This document shows, piece by piece, positions 25,463 to 33,545 of a stretch of DNA of 64,000 nt. The stretch is from positions 2,308,001 to 2,372,000 of the forward strand of contig NZ_CP086136.1 in assembly GCF_017565645.3 (NCBI RefSeq). The letters are read 5' to 3'. Each line of letters opens with the position of its first letter. Positions within the stretch are counted from its first letter, which is position 1. Source of the stretch: Bradyrhizobium barranii subsp. barranii (GTDB lineage Bacteria > Pseudomonadota > Alphaproteobacteria > Rhizobiales > Xanthobacteraceae). The notes under the pieces are model-generated. The model was not told where the DNA came from. It did not search any database and saw only the letters and a program-made list of their open reading frames with translations. A program made the position numbers and the translations under genes.

Positions 25463-25657
25463 ACGCGGGTAGCGTCGAGGCGCCGCAGCAAGCGTTCGCG
25501 ATGCCTCGGAAGGAGCTGGAATGGGTAACCATCTGGTCCGCGAGCGGCCTCTTGGCCACACCGAGATGAGCCGAGCGGAAACCATCGTGCTTGCGGCTGG
25601 AGCACCGCGCTTGTGGCGGTCTTCATCCGACTCATTGGTATTGGTTAGGAGAAGGCG
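25463..25657. other. Intergenic region, nothing recognised
   Basis: 195 bp between the desaturase and the Bfd-like gene. It should contain the promoter for bfd. No iron box (Fur/Irr) could be named with confidence. Confidence 0.35.
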
Positions 25658-25855
25658 ATGATCGTCTGTTCTTGCAATGTGTTCAGCGACCACCAGGTGC
25701 GGTCAGTGGTCATAAAAGAAGCGCGACGGCCCCGCATGAGCGAGGTGTATGCTTGCCTCGGATGCTGCGCCCAGTGCGGCTGCTGCGCTCGCGCCATCAA
25801 GCGGATCATGGATGAGAGGCCGGGCTCCGTCCATGCGAGCGCAAGCATGCACTGA
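25658..25855 (+). CDS. bfd: Bacterioferritin-associated ferredoxin-like [2Fe-2S] protein
   Basis: 65 aa, with AGGAGAAGGCG immediately upstream. C4 and C6 in MIVCSCN and C40/C43 in QCGCC align with the four cluster cysteines of Bfd (C-x-C and C-x2-C). Four additional cysteines (C33, C36, C37, C42) crowd the second half, which is unusual. Bfd reduces bacterioferritin to release iron; no bacterioferritin gene is in the window. An aldehyde dehydrogenase starts 83 bp downstream, so this ferredoxin may serve another partner. Confidence 0.8.
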   Translation: MIVCSCNVFSDHQVRSVVIKEARRPRMSEVYACLGCCAQCGCCARAIKRIMDERPGSVHASASMH

Positions 25856-25937
25856 CTTGGAGTTGACACGGTCACGGTCAGCGCGTGCCCTGGTTATCCA
25901 CCTGGAGGACACGCGAAACCCAGAGAAAGCGAACATC

Positions 25938-27383
25938 ATGAACGTGCCTGTCAATTTCCGTTCCGTCGACATTCCCGCCGAACTGCAGTCCTGCTTCGCC
26001 GCGCAGCGGGCGGCCTATTTGGCGGCGCCCGAGCCATCCTACGATCAGCGCATTGCTGACCTGAAGGCCCTCGGGCAACTCCTGAAGGACAACAAGGACG
26101 AGCTGGTCGCAGCGATCAACGCCGACTACGGCAACCGGTCTGAATTCGAGACCCTGTTCGCCGAATATTTCGTTGTCCTGGAAACAATCGCCGACGCCAG
26201 AAAGAACCTGAAAAAGTGGATGAAACCGCAGCGCAGGCACGTCGACTTCATGACCTACCCGCTCGCGCGCAACCGCGTCATCCCACAGCCGCTCGGCGTC
26301 GTCGGGGTCATCGTTCCCTGGAATTTCCCGCTTAACCTCAGCTTCTGCCCGCTCGCCGCAATTCTGGCCGCCGGCAATCGTGCGATGGTCAAGATGTCGG
26401 AAAATTCAAGAGCGCTCGCCGAGGTCCTGATCCGTGTCTCGCCGAAGTATTTCCCGCTCGAGAAGCTTGCCTTTTTCGAGGATGGCGGCGGACGAGGACC
26501 CGCATTCTCGTCATTGCCCTTCGACCATCTGCTGTTCACGGGATCCGGCGCGACCGGTCGCGCAGTCATGGCAAACGCGGCCCGCAACCTCACCCCTGTC
26601 ACGCTTGAATTGGGCGGCAAGGCACCTGCAATTGTTGGGCCTGACTTCCCGGTCAAGACAGCGGCAGAGCGCATTCTCTGGGTGAAGATGTTCAATGCCG
26701 GTCAGATCTGTACGAATGTCGACTACATGTTTCTGCCCAAAGGGGGTGAGGACGAGTTCGTCCATCATTGCCGCAAGCTGTTTGCCGAGCGCTTCCCGGA
26801 CATCAACGGTCAAGACTACACGTCGATCATCGATGAACCGTCGTTCACGCGGCTGCAGGCGACCCTGGATGATGCCCGTACAAAGGGTGCAGTCCTGGTC
26901 AATCTTGCGGAACGGCAGATTCCGGACACGAAGCAGCGCAAATTTCCACCGCATCTCGTGCTAAATCCGACGGACGACATGATTGTCATGCAGCGCGAGA
27001 TCTTTGGCCCGATCCTGCCGATCAAGACCTATACAGATCGGCAGGAGGTCGCCGACTATATCAATAGTCACGACCGACCGTTGGCAATCTATCCATTCAC
27101 CTCCGATGCCGAGCTGCGCGACTTCTACATCTCGCGGGTGATGTCGGGTGGCGTATCGGTCAATGAAGCTCTCCTGCACGTCGGCCAGCACGACCTGCCA
27201 TTCGGTGGGATCGGTGCGAGCGGTATGGGCCATTACCACGCGCGCGAGGGGTTCAACACCTTTTCAAAATTGCGCCCGGTCTTCTATCAAGGTCCTCTCT
27301 CGCCGATCCAAATGCTATTTCAGCCGCCCTACGCCGGCCGCCCAATGAGCATCCTGCGGACGATGATCAAGTGGAAGACGTGA
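25938..27383 (+). CDS. Coniferyl-aldehyde-dehydrogenase-like enzyme
   Basis: 481 aa from the ATG at 25938. The catalytic cysteine lies in NAGQICTNVDY and the general-base glutamate in LELGGKAP; the NAD-binding FTGSGATGR and VPWNFPLNLS segments are present. The C-terminus (FNTFSKLRPVFYQGPLSP) matches coniferyl aldehyde dehydrogenases, which oxidise lignin-derived or related aldehydes to acids using NAD(P)+. An SDR gene follows 183 bp downstream. The specific aldehyde is inferred from similarity only. Confidence 0.85.
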   Translation: MNVPVNFRSVDIPAELQSCFAAQRAAYLAAPEPSYDQRIADLKALGQLLKDNKDELVAAINADYGNRSEFETLFAEYFVVLETIADARKNLKKWMKPQRRHVDFMTYPLARNRVIPQPLGVVGVIVPWNFPLNLSFCPLAAILAAGNRAMVKMSENSRALAEVLIRVSPKYFPLEKLAFFEDGGGRGPAFSSLPFDHLLFTGSGATGRAVMANAARNLTPVTLELGGKAPAIVGPDFPVKTAAERILWVKMFNAGQICTNVDYMFLPKGGEDEFVHHCRKLFAERFPDINGQDYTSIIDEPSFTRLQATLDDARTKGAVLVNLAERQIPDTKQRKFPPHLVLNPTDDMIVMQREIFGPILPIKTYTDRQEVADYINSHDRPLAIYPFTSDAELRDFYISRVMSGGVSVNEALLHVGQHDLPFGGIGASGMGHYHAREGFNTFSKLRPVFYQGPLSPIQMLFQPPYAGRPMSILRTMIKWKT

Positions 27384-27566
27384 TGCGTGACTGTGGCAGA
27401 TCGGCGCCAATGATACGCGCCGCAAGCCTGGGCGGATGCCGGGCGTCGTCGGCATTTTATCCCGGTATCGTCGCGGTCGATCTCAGCCAGGGCGGCGCAC
27501 ATTTTGAAGCTCTGCTGACTATAGTGACTGCGGCGTCGATTCATTCTCATTCGCACGGAGACCGCC

Positions 27567-28247
27567 ATGAAGGGTAACGTCTTTATCATCACCGGCGCGC
27601 TGGGCGCGCTTGGCAAGGTGGTCGCCGAGGAAGCCCTTTCGCGCGGCGCGCGAGTCGCCGGTATCGATCATGCTGAGTCGCAGTTCGCCGCAACAGCCCA
27701 GCGGATCGAATTCGGCCGCATCGACCTGACTGATGCGGCACAGGCGAAAGAGGCGATCGATGCCGCAGCCGCGCATTTTGGCGCGATCGACGCGCTAATC
27801 AATATTGCTGGCGGATTTGCCTTCGAGACCATTGCCGACGGCGATCCCAAGGTTTGGCAGCGCATGCATGCTCTCAATGTCGAGACCGCGCTGAATGCTT
27901 CGCGCGCAGCGATCCCGCATCTTCTCAACTCGCGGGCGGCCCGCATCGTCAATATCGGTGCGACGGGCGCACTGCAGGCCGGCCCCGGCATGGGTCCTTA
28001 TGCGGCGTCGAAGGCCGGCGTGCATAAGCTGACGGAGTCACTAGCTGCCGAGTTGAAAGGCAAGATCACCGTCAATGCGGTGCTGCCCTCGATCATCGAT
28101 ACCGCGGCAAACCGCGCCAGCATGCCGAAGGCCGATTCTTCCGAATGGGTCGCGCCAAAGGAACTCGCCGATGTCATCCTCTTCCTGGCGAGTGACGCCG
28201 CCAGCGCCGTTACCGGCGCGCTGCTGCCGGTCAACGGACGGGTCTGA
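27567..28247 (+). CDS. Short-chain dehydrogenase/reductase
   Basis: 226 aa, a short SDR. The cofactor motif TGALGALG lies at about residues 10-17, the NIAGG segment near 80 and the active-site YAASK near 148-152 after the catalytic serine position (here NIGATGAL, where the usual S is replaced by A/T residues). The apparent change at the serine position is worth noting. Likely NAD(P)-dependent oxidoreductase of an alcohol or ketone, perhaps acting with the upstream aldehyde dehydrogenase. Confidence 0.85.
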   Translation: MKGNVFIITGALGALGKVVAEEALSRGARVAGIDHAESQFAATAQRIEFGRIDLTDAAQAKEAIDAAAAHFGAIDALINIAGGFAFETIADGDPKVWQRMHALNVETALNASRAAIPHLLNSRAARIVNIGATGALQAGPGMGPYAASKAGVHKLTESLAAELKGKITVNAVLPSIIDTAANRASMPKADSSEWVAPKELADVILFLASDAASAVTGALLPVNGRV

Positions 28248-28415
28248 AGCGCGGTTGCGCCGCTACCAGCTTCCGAAGCACAGCTCAGCTACCGGATGCC
28301 CCTGCGCCGATATCGATGTACGTCCCAGTCACCTGTCCCGCAAAGACCACCGAAAGATGATAGTCCTCGAGGTTCTGTGAATAGGATAGCTCCAACCCAG
28401 CTTACTGCGATGACC

Positions 28416-28490
28416 GAGGTCGGCATGTCCGCTTTGGGTCAAAAGCCGACCTCGGGTGAATGACCGCTTTTGGCAAAGCGGACGTTCGCA
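28416..28490. repeat. Short dispersed palindromic repeat, AAAGCGGAC family
   Basis: GAGGTCGGC (28416-28424) pairs with GCCGACCTC (28445-28453). Next to it CCGCTTT-TGGC-AAAGCGG (28463-28480) forms a second hairpin. Related words occur near 23424-23456, on the other side of the LysR-to-SDR block. Confidence 0.55.
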
Positions 28491-28534
28491 CGCCTCGCAA
28501 GGGAGCTTTCAGCGACTCTTGAAATCTAGGATCA

Positions 28535-28582
28535 ATGGTGGGCGCACATGGGTCGAACCATGGGCCTCTCGCGTGTCAAGGC
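28535..28582 (-). pseudogene. Degenerate 3' half of tRNA-Val, possible attachment-site remnant
   Basis: The 48 bases align with the 3' half of the intact tRNA-Val at 28806, in the same orientation, including the CCA end, the acceptor arm and the T-arm GGTCGAACC-like core, with about seven differences and one gap. The 5' half is missing. A partial tRNA 3' end beside an intact copy is what integration at a tRNA gene leaves behind. Confidence 0.65.
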
Positions 28583-28805
28583 GGGCTAGTCGCAGGGGGG
28601 GGGTGCGGGCCTCTCCTTGGATGATGCCATCATGCCGGTGTTTTGCCCGACGCGTCAATCGAATTTCGGAAAAGGCGTAACCCATTGATCCGACTGACGC
28701 CGGCTACTGTGCATGGGGTTGTTTTCGACATTTTGGTTCGGACGGTCCCCGACAGCCGCGAGGCTTGGGCGATCGTCGGCAACCGTCAGGGTTCAGGAGG
28801 ATGGA

Positions 28806-28880
28806 TGGTGGGCGCACAAGGGATCGAACCTTGGACCTCTCCCGTGTGAAGGGAACGCTCTCCCGCTGAGCTATGCGCCC
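28806..28880 (-). tRNA. tRNA-Val (anticodon CAC)
   Basis: On the minus strand the gene begins GGGCGCATAGCTCAGCGGGA and ends TGCGCCCACCA, so CCA is encoded (28806-28808). The 7-bp acceptor stem GGGCGCA/TGCGCCC is perfect, the D arm AGCTCAGCGGGAGAGC and T arm GGTTCGATCC are canonical, and the anticodon loop TTCACAC gives CAC, reading GUG valine codons. 75 nt including CCA. Confidence 0.96.
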
Positions 28881-29037
28881 GGGACCATCATGCCGACGGC
28901 CGGACTTTCGGCCGGCCGGCACATCGGAGCCCGCGATTTAGAAGTGCGGGCCAAAGGTGTCAAGTTTCCAGGCGCCTCGAGGCCGGAAAACCTTCCGCCA
29001 ATCACGCAATCGCAGGCGAATCCGTGGTTTGGGCCGC

Positions 29038-30336
29038 TTATGCGCCCTGCTGGCGGGCGCGGGAGGCGTGGGCCTGGAGCGCGCGGATGCGCTCGGCGAG
29101 CGTTCCGCCGCCTTCGGGCAGGGTGATTGCGGCCGCGCCATTGCCGGCGGCGTCATTGGCCGGGCGGGGCGCCGGTTTCGGGGGCTGGCCGGCCTCGGCC
29201 GCCAGCAGCGCCTCGATCGGCGAGTTCGGGCCTTCGAGCTGCATCGCGAGCTTGGCGACCTCGGCCGCGATGTCGTTGATGCGTTCGCGCAGCAGCGCAT
29301 TCTCCATGCGCTCGGTCGCCCAGGAACTCTCCGCCTGCTGTTGGATCGCGTTGATGTCGCGCTGGAGCTTGGCGCGCTCGTCGCGCGCGGTGCGCAGCTG
29401 CTCCTCCAGCGCGGTCTTTTCCGCGCGGAGCGATTCGAACGCCGCCGACGATTTGCCGCCGCTCAAGCCGGCGATCTCGACGCGCAGCTCCTTGATGGTA
29501 CGATCATTACCCTCATTGGCCTGGCGGAGCTGGTTGTTCTCGTAGTCGCGCTCGGCGAGCAGCTTGCCCTGCGTGGCGAGGCGGCCTTCGAGATCGGCGA
29601 CGCGGCCCGACAGCATCTCGGCCTCCTTGACCTGCACGATCAGCTGGCGATCGAGCTCGGTGACGCGCTGGCTCAGATTCTCGACACGGCCGCGCGCATC
29701 GCCGAGCTCGCGGGAGGCGGTCTCGGATTCGGTCCGTTCCTGCGTCAGCCGCGCCTGCGTGGCGGCAAATTCCTTCTCGGCGTCGCCGACGCGATTTTTC
29801 AAGTTCTCGATCTGCGCGCGCACCGCGACCAGCTCGACCTGCCGGCTCTCCGCCATCATCGAGCGGTCGGACAGCTCGGAGTTGATTTTTGCGAGTTCGC
29901 CCTGCTTGTCGGTCAGCGCGTTCTCGGCGGCGCGCAGGGCCTCGGTCTTGGCGCTGAATTCCTCTTCGGTGGCGCGGAGCTGCTCCTTCACCGCCTTCTC
30001 GCGTGCCTCCAGCGCGAAGATCGTGGCGTTCTTCTCGCCGAGCTCGATCTTCATGCGGTTGATGGCGTCGCTCTTCTTGCCGAGCTCGGCGAGCTGGCTC
30101 GTGGTCTTGTTCTTGAGCTGGTCGACACTCATCTCGAGCCGCCGCGCCGACATGGCGAATTCGGCGCGGAGCTGGTCCTTGTCGGCCTGGATCTCGGCCA
30201 TCGAGAGGGGGGTGGCGGCCTCGAGCCGGCGCGTGGTCAGGCGGACCGCGCGGTTATGCACCAGCGGCACGATGGCAAGCCCGCACAGCATCGAGAGCAG
30301 GAAGCCGATCGCCAGGTACATGATCGGTTCGACCAT
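29038..30336 (-). CDS. Membrane-anchored coiled-coil protein
   Basis: 432 aa. One N-terminal transmembrane segment (about 4-27, PIMYLAIGFLLSMLCGLAIVP) is followed by a very long helical, charged region (about 45-355) rich in heptad-like E/K/L/A, predicted coiled coil, and an Ala/Pro-rich tail with EGGGTLAERIRALQAH. Such proteins in Rhizobiales have no assigned function; structural or envelope-organising roles are plausible. The upstream DUF1134 gene lies 119 bp away on the same strand. Confidence 0.75.
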   Translation of the reverse strand: MVEPIMYLAIGFLLSMLCGLAIVPLVHNRAVRLTTRRLEAATPLSMAEIQADKDQLRAEFAMSARRLEMSVDQLKNKTTSQLAELGKKSDAINRMKIELGEKNATIFALEAREKAVKEQLRATEEEFSAKTEALRAAENALTDKQGELAKINSELSDRSMMAESRQVELVAVRAQIENLKNRVGDAEKEFAATQARLTQERTESETASRELGDARGRVENLSQRVTELDRQLIVQVKEAEMLSGRVADLEGRLATQGKLLAERDYENNQLRQANEGNDRTIKELRVEIAGLSGGKSSAAFESLRAEKTALEEQLRTARDERAKLQRDINAIQQQAESSWATERMENALLRERINDIAAEVAKLAMQLEGPNSPIEALLAAEAGQPPKPAPRPANDAAGNGAAAITLPEGGGTLAERIRALQAHASRARQQGA

Positions 30337-30455
30337 GGGGCCAGAACTCCGAAAGCAAGGAAAAATTTACCAAAGACAATGCATGGCGGGCCGGCAAAAA
30401 GCCAGCCCCGCCCTGTTGTTAACGTGAATCCGGAATCGGACCGGAGGAGGGAGCC

Positions 30456-31061
30456 CTAGAACGGGTTCCAGGTCGCGCGCGGGGTGAATTTCAAATAGCC
30501 GATATTGGCGCCCAGCCGTAGCCCGAGGCCCGAGCGGATCGGCACCAGCACGATGTTGTTGGCGGTGAGCGCCGTCATGCCGAAGCCGCCGATGATATAG
30601 GCCGAGCCGTCGATGCCGGCGAAGCGCTGGTAGATCGCGTTGGTGGCGGGCAGGTTATAGACCAGCGTCATGGTGCGCGCGCCGTCGCCGCCCCAGTCGA
30701 AGCCGAGCGAGGGGCCTTGCCAATAGACGCGCAGGTCGCCGGCGTTCTTGGTGTAGAGCGTGCCTTCGCCGTAGCGCAGGCCGGCAACGAAGGCGCCGGA
30801 CCCTTCCTCACCCAGGATATAGCCGTTGGGCAGGCCCCACTGGCTGACGGCCTTCTCGATGATCGAGGCGAGCCCGCGCGAGACGTTGCCGAAGAAGCGG
30901 TGGCCGGCGGTTACGAGTTCGTCAGGCCCATAGGTGCTGGGTGACGGGCTCCGCTGCGGCGGCGGCAAATTGGGCGGCGGCGGCTGCTGGGCGGAGGCCG
31001 GGACGATCCAGCCGACCAGCGCGGCAAGCGCGACCGCAGCAAGGCGTGATGCGAAAGTCAT
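30456..31061 (-). CDS. EipA/DUF1134 family envelope protein
   Basis: 201 aa. Signal peptide at about residues 1-24 (to ASAQ), then a short Pro-rich linker, then a DUF1134 domain with GYILGEEGSGAFVAGLRYGEG, WQGPSLGFDWGGDG and GLRLGANIGYLKFTP. In Brucella, EipA is a periplasmic beta-barrel protein needed for envelope integrity. The length and motifs fit this family well. The role here is inferred from the family. Confidence 0.9.
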   Translation of the reverse strand: MTFASRLAAVALAALVGWIVPASAQQPPPPNLPPPQRSPSPSTYGPDELVTAGHRFFGNVSRGLASIIEKAVSQWGLPNGYILGEEGSGAFVAGLRYGEGTLYTKNAGDLRVYWQGPSLGFDWGGDGARTMTLVYNLPATNAIYQRFAGIDGSAYIIGGFGMTALTANNIVLVPIRSGLGLRLGANIGYLKFTPRATWNPF

Positions 31062-31170
31062 AAAAGAACCCCTGGTATCGAATCCCGCCGCTTCCTTAAC
31101 CTGACGCCAACAGGCACGGCTCTAGGTTGCGCCGGATGTCCCCTCGACTCGGATGTTATCCGCAGCAACT

Positions 31171-31686
31171 ATGACGGCACAACGGCAGGAAGATAGCCCT
31201 TTGCGCCCCGGAATCGCCTTGATCCGCTTTCTGGTCTGCCTGCTGGCCGGCATTTGGATCGCTTGCGCAGGTTTGCCGGCCGAGGCTGCCACCACCGAGC
31301 GGATCGTCGTCAACCGCTTCAGCGGCGTGGCGATCGAGGGGTTCGACCCCGTATCCTATTTCGTCGATGGCGCGGCCGTGCAGGGGACGGCCGAGTTCGA
31401 GGCGAACCTCTGGGGCGCGGTCTGGCGTTTCCGCAACGAGGGCAACCGGGCGTCCTTCCTGGCCCATCCCGAGATCTATGGACCGCAGTTCGGCGGGTAC
31501 GATCCGGCCGACATCGCCCGCGGCGTCGCCGTCGCCGCCAATCCCCGCTTCTACGTGATTTCGGCGCAGCGGCTCTATCTGTTCAGCCGGGAGGCCAACC
31601 GCGATGCCTTCGCCGCCGACCCGGAGCGCTTCCTCTATGAGGTACGCAAGCGCTGGCCGGCGCTCCAGGAACAGCTTAGTCAATAA
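31171..31686 (+). CDS. YHS-domain exported protein
   Basis: 171 aa from the ATG at 31171; an ATG at 31153 adds six residues and is also possible. A hydrophobic segment (IRFLVCLLAGIWIACAG) ends at a signal cleavage-like AEA. The YHS-type domain contains VAIEGFDPVSYFVDG and a C-terminal FSREANRDAFAADPERFL, typical of copper- or metal-linked YHS proteins. No metal partner gene is adjacent. Confidence 0.75.
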   Translation: MTAQRQEDSPLRPGIALIRFLVCLLAGIWIACAGLPAEAATTERIVVNRFSGVAIEGFDPVSYFVDGAAVQGTAEFEANLWGAVWRFRNEGNRASFLAHPEIYGPQFGGYDPADIARGVAVAANPRFYVISAQRLYLFSREANRDAFAADPERFLYEVRKRWPALQEQLSQ

Positions 31687-31694
31687 CAGCTCAG

Positions 31695-32525
31695 TCAGTA
31701 GCAGCCTGCCGCCCGCGGATCGCCCCAAGCGATGAACTCTGGGATAATGAAGCCGGTGTCGCCGCGCTGGCCGAATCGGAGCTCGCCACCCTTGCCGTCG
31801 GTGACCTTGCCGCCGGCCGCCGTCACGACCGCGCAGCCCGCCCCGACATCCCATTCGCAAGTGGGTCCGAAGCGGGGATAGATGTCGGCGCTGCCCTCCG
31901 CGATCCGGCCGAATTTCACCGCCGAGCCGACCGTCTTCCTGACCGCATTGGGCCGGCCATCGATGAACGCTTCGCTCCTGAGGTCGCCATGGGAACGGCT
32001 CACCGCCGCGATCCAGGGCTCGCCCTGCGTCGGCAGCGTGCGGGTGCGGACCGGTTCGGCAGCACCGATGTTCACGCCGTCGAACCTGACGCGCTCGGCG
32101 CCGCGGCCGACGATGCCGCGCCAGAGCAGGCCGAGCGCGGGCGCGGCTACGATGCCCAGCAGCGGCACGCCTTCGGTCACGAGGGCGAGGTTGACGGTGA
32201 ACTCGTCGCGGCCGGCGACGAACTCCTTGGTGCCGTCGAGCGGGTCGATCAGGAAGAAACTGTCGCGGAATGGCGGCGAGGCGAGCTGGGTCCGCTCTTC
32301 CGACAACGTCGGCACGTCGGCCGCGAGCTGCGCCAGGCCGTCAGCGATGATGCGGTCGGCGGCGAGATCGGCCTCGGTGACCGGCGAGCCGTCCTGCTTG
32401 CCGTCGACCCGCATCGCCGCGCGGTTGACCGCGAGAATCGCTTCGCCCGCCTTCACCACCAGCGCGGTGAGCGGCTCCATCAGGTGGGAGGCGGCCGGGC
32501 CGTCGATGATCCGCTTCACCTGCAT
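31695..32525 (-). CDS. cysQ: 3'(2'),5'-bisphosphate nucleotidase
   Basis: 276 aa, the usual size. The metal-binding motifs of the inositol-monophosphatase superfamily are present: DPLDGTKEF, TEADLAADRII upstream, and WDVGAGCAVV near the C-terminus. CysQ removes the 3'-phosphate of PAP released during sulfate assimilation. It converges with the YHS gene. Assignment to CysQ rather than another superfamily member rests on the LDGTKEF motif. Confidence 0.88.
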   Translation of the reverse strand: MQVKRIIDGPAASHLMEPLTALVVKAGEAILAVNRAAMRVDGKQDGSPVTEADLAADRIIADGLAQLAADVPTLSEERTQLASPPFRDSFFLIDPLDGTKEFVAGRDEFTVNLALVTEGVPLLGIVAAPALGLLWRGIVGRGAERVRFDGVNIGAAEPVRTRTLPTQGEPWIAAVSRSHGDLRSEAFIDGRPNAVRKTVGSAVKFGRIAEGSADIYPRFGPTCEWDVGAGCAVVTAAGGKVTDGKGGELRFGQRGDTGFIIPEFIAWGDPRAAGCY

Positions 32526-32696
32526 GCCTCATTCATCGGCAATTCCATCCCTACTCGACTGATTCGCCGCGGCTTTAGGGCCGCTTCGAACCGATCGCAA
32601 GCTAGCTGCCACGGGCTTGCGAATGTTAGAACCTGCGGCATTCGTCAAGCATGCGTGATTCGCCGCGTCCGCGCCGTGCAATTCCAGGAACCCTTT

Positions 32697-33350
32697 ATGT
32701 CTGACGCTTCGTCACCCGGTACCGCTACCGCTCCAGATGCGCTCGAACTCGCCGCGCTCCTGTGCTCGCGGGTCTGCCACGATCTCATCAGCCCTGTCGG
32801 CGCCATCGTCAATGGGCTCGAAGTGCTCGACGACGATCCCAAGCCCGAGGATCGCGAGTTCGCGCTCGATTTGATCCGCAAGAGCGCGAAAACCGCCTCC
32901 GCCCGCCTCCAGTTCTGTCGCCTGGCCTTCGGCGCGGCCGGCTCGTCCGGCGCGCAGATCGATCTCGGCGACGCCCAGACCATGGCGCGCGGCCATATCG
33001 AGGACGGCAAGTGCTCGATCACCTGGAATCTGCCGCGGCTCTTGCTGCCGAAGAATCGCGTCAAGCTGCTGCTCAATATGCTGGTTGTTTCCCAGCACAC
33101 GATCCCGCGCGGCGGCATGCTGACGATCGATCCGATCGGTGACGGCGAGACCATGAGCTTCCGCGTCACCGCGACCGGTCATAATGCGCGCCTGCCGCAG
33201 AACATCTCCGAGCTCCTGAGCGGGGAGCGCGGCCCGGCTGCGGATGCGCACGCGATCCAGCCTTATTATACGCGGCTGTTGGCGGAGGCTTGCGGGCTCA
33301 CCGTGAGGCTCGCGCACGAGGGCGAAGCGATCACCATTACCGCGTCGTAG
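32697..33350 (+). CDS. chpT: Histidine phosphotransferase ChpT
   Basis: 217 aa from the ATG at 32697. The phosphorylated histidine is H28 in CSRVCHDLISPVGAIVNGLE, followed by a degenerate ATPase-like domain with LLLNMLVVSQHTIPRGG. ChpT transfers phosphate from CckA to CtrA in the cell-cycle phosphorelay; ctrA lies about 9 kb away in this same window. The cheA gene follows 195 bp downstream on the same strand, linking cell-cycle and chemotaxis genes. Confidence 0.9.
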   Translation: MSDASSPGTATAPDALELAALLCSRVCHDLISPVGAIVNGLEVLDDDPKPEDREFALDLIRKSAKTASARLQFCRLAFGAAGSSGAQIDLGDAQTMARGHIEDGKCSITWNLPRLLLPKNRVKLLLNMLVVSQHTIPRGGMLTIDPIGDGETMSFRVTATGHNARLPQNISELLSGERGPAADAHAIQPYYTRLLAEACGLTVRLAHEGEAITITAS

Positions 33351-33371
33351 GCGCGCCGCCGCCCTCAAACG

Positions 33372-33386
33372 TTAATCGAATCTTTA
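33372..33386. promoter_or_regulatory. Candidate CtrA-type site upstream of cheA
   Basis: TTAA-TCGAATC-TTTA (33372-33386) matches the CtrA consensus TTAA-N7-TTAA with one mismatch. A second TTAA lies at 33460-33463 after AACCATTA. They lie between chpT and cheA. Binding is inferred from the pattern only. Confidence 0.35.
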
Positions 33387-33545
33387 CGAGGCGCTTCGGC
33401 TTGTCCGGAGCGCCTTATCTCTTTGTTGGTTCCGTTCTTTTGTACATACTCAACCATTATTAAACGCTTTGCGGTGAAGCTGGCCCCATTCCGAAATGGC
33501 GCATCACAAGTCGTGCGCGCCCTCCCTGTATGAAGGCCTGTTTTC

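Larger units (their letters stand above)
28248..28805. other. Gene-free stretch with repeats and a tRNA remnant
   Basis: 558 bp without a protein gene. It holds two short palindromes (28416-28453 and 28463-28480), a degenerate tRNA-Val 3' half (28535-28582) and a run of nine G at about 28594. This looks like the scar edge of a mobile insertion. Confidence 0.6.

Noticed and set aside
28590..28603. Run of nine G near the tRNA remnant as a switch or slippage site
   Set aside because: It is not inside a recognised gene, so phase variation has no target here; it may also be an assembly artefact.
28643..28849. 68-codon open frame over the tRNA
   Set aside because: It overlaps a canonical tRNA-Val and has no ribosome site.
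28957..30459. 500-codon open frame opposite the coiled-coil protein
   Set aside because: Reverse reading of E/K/A-rich heptads gives Leu/Arg/Gly-rich text with no signal.
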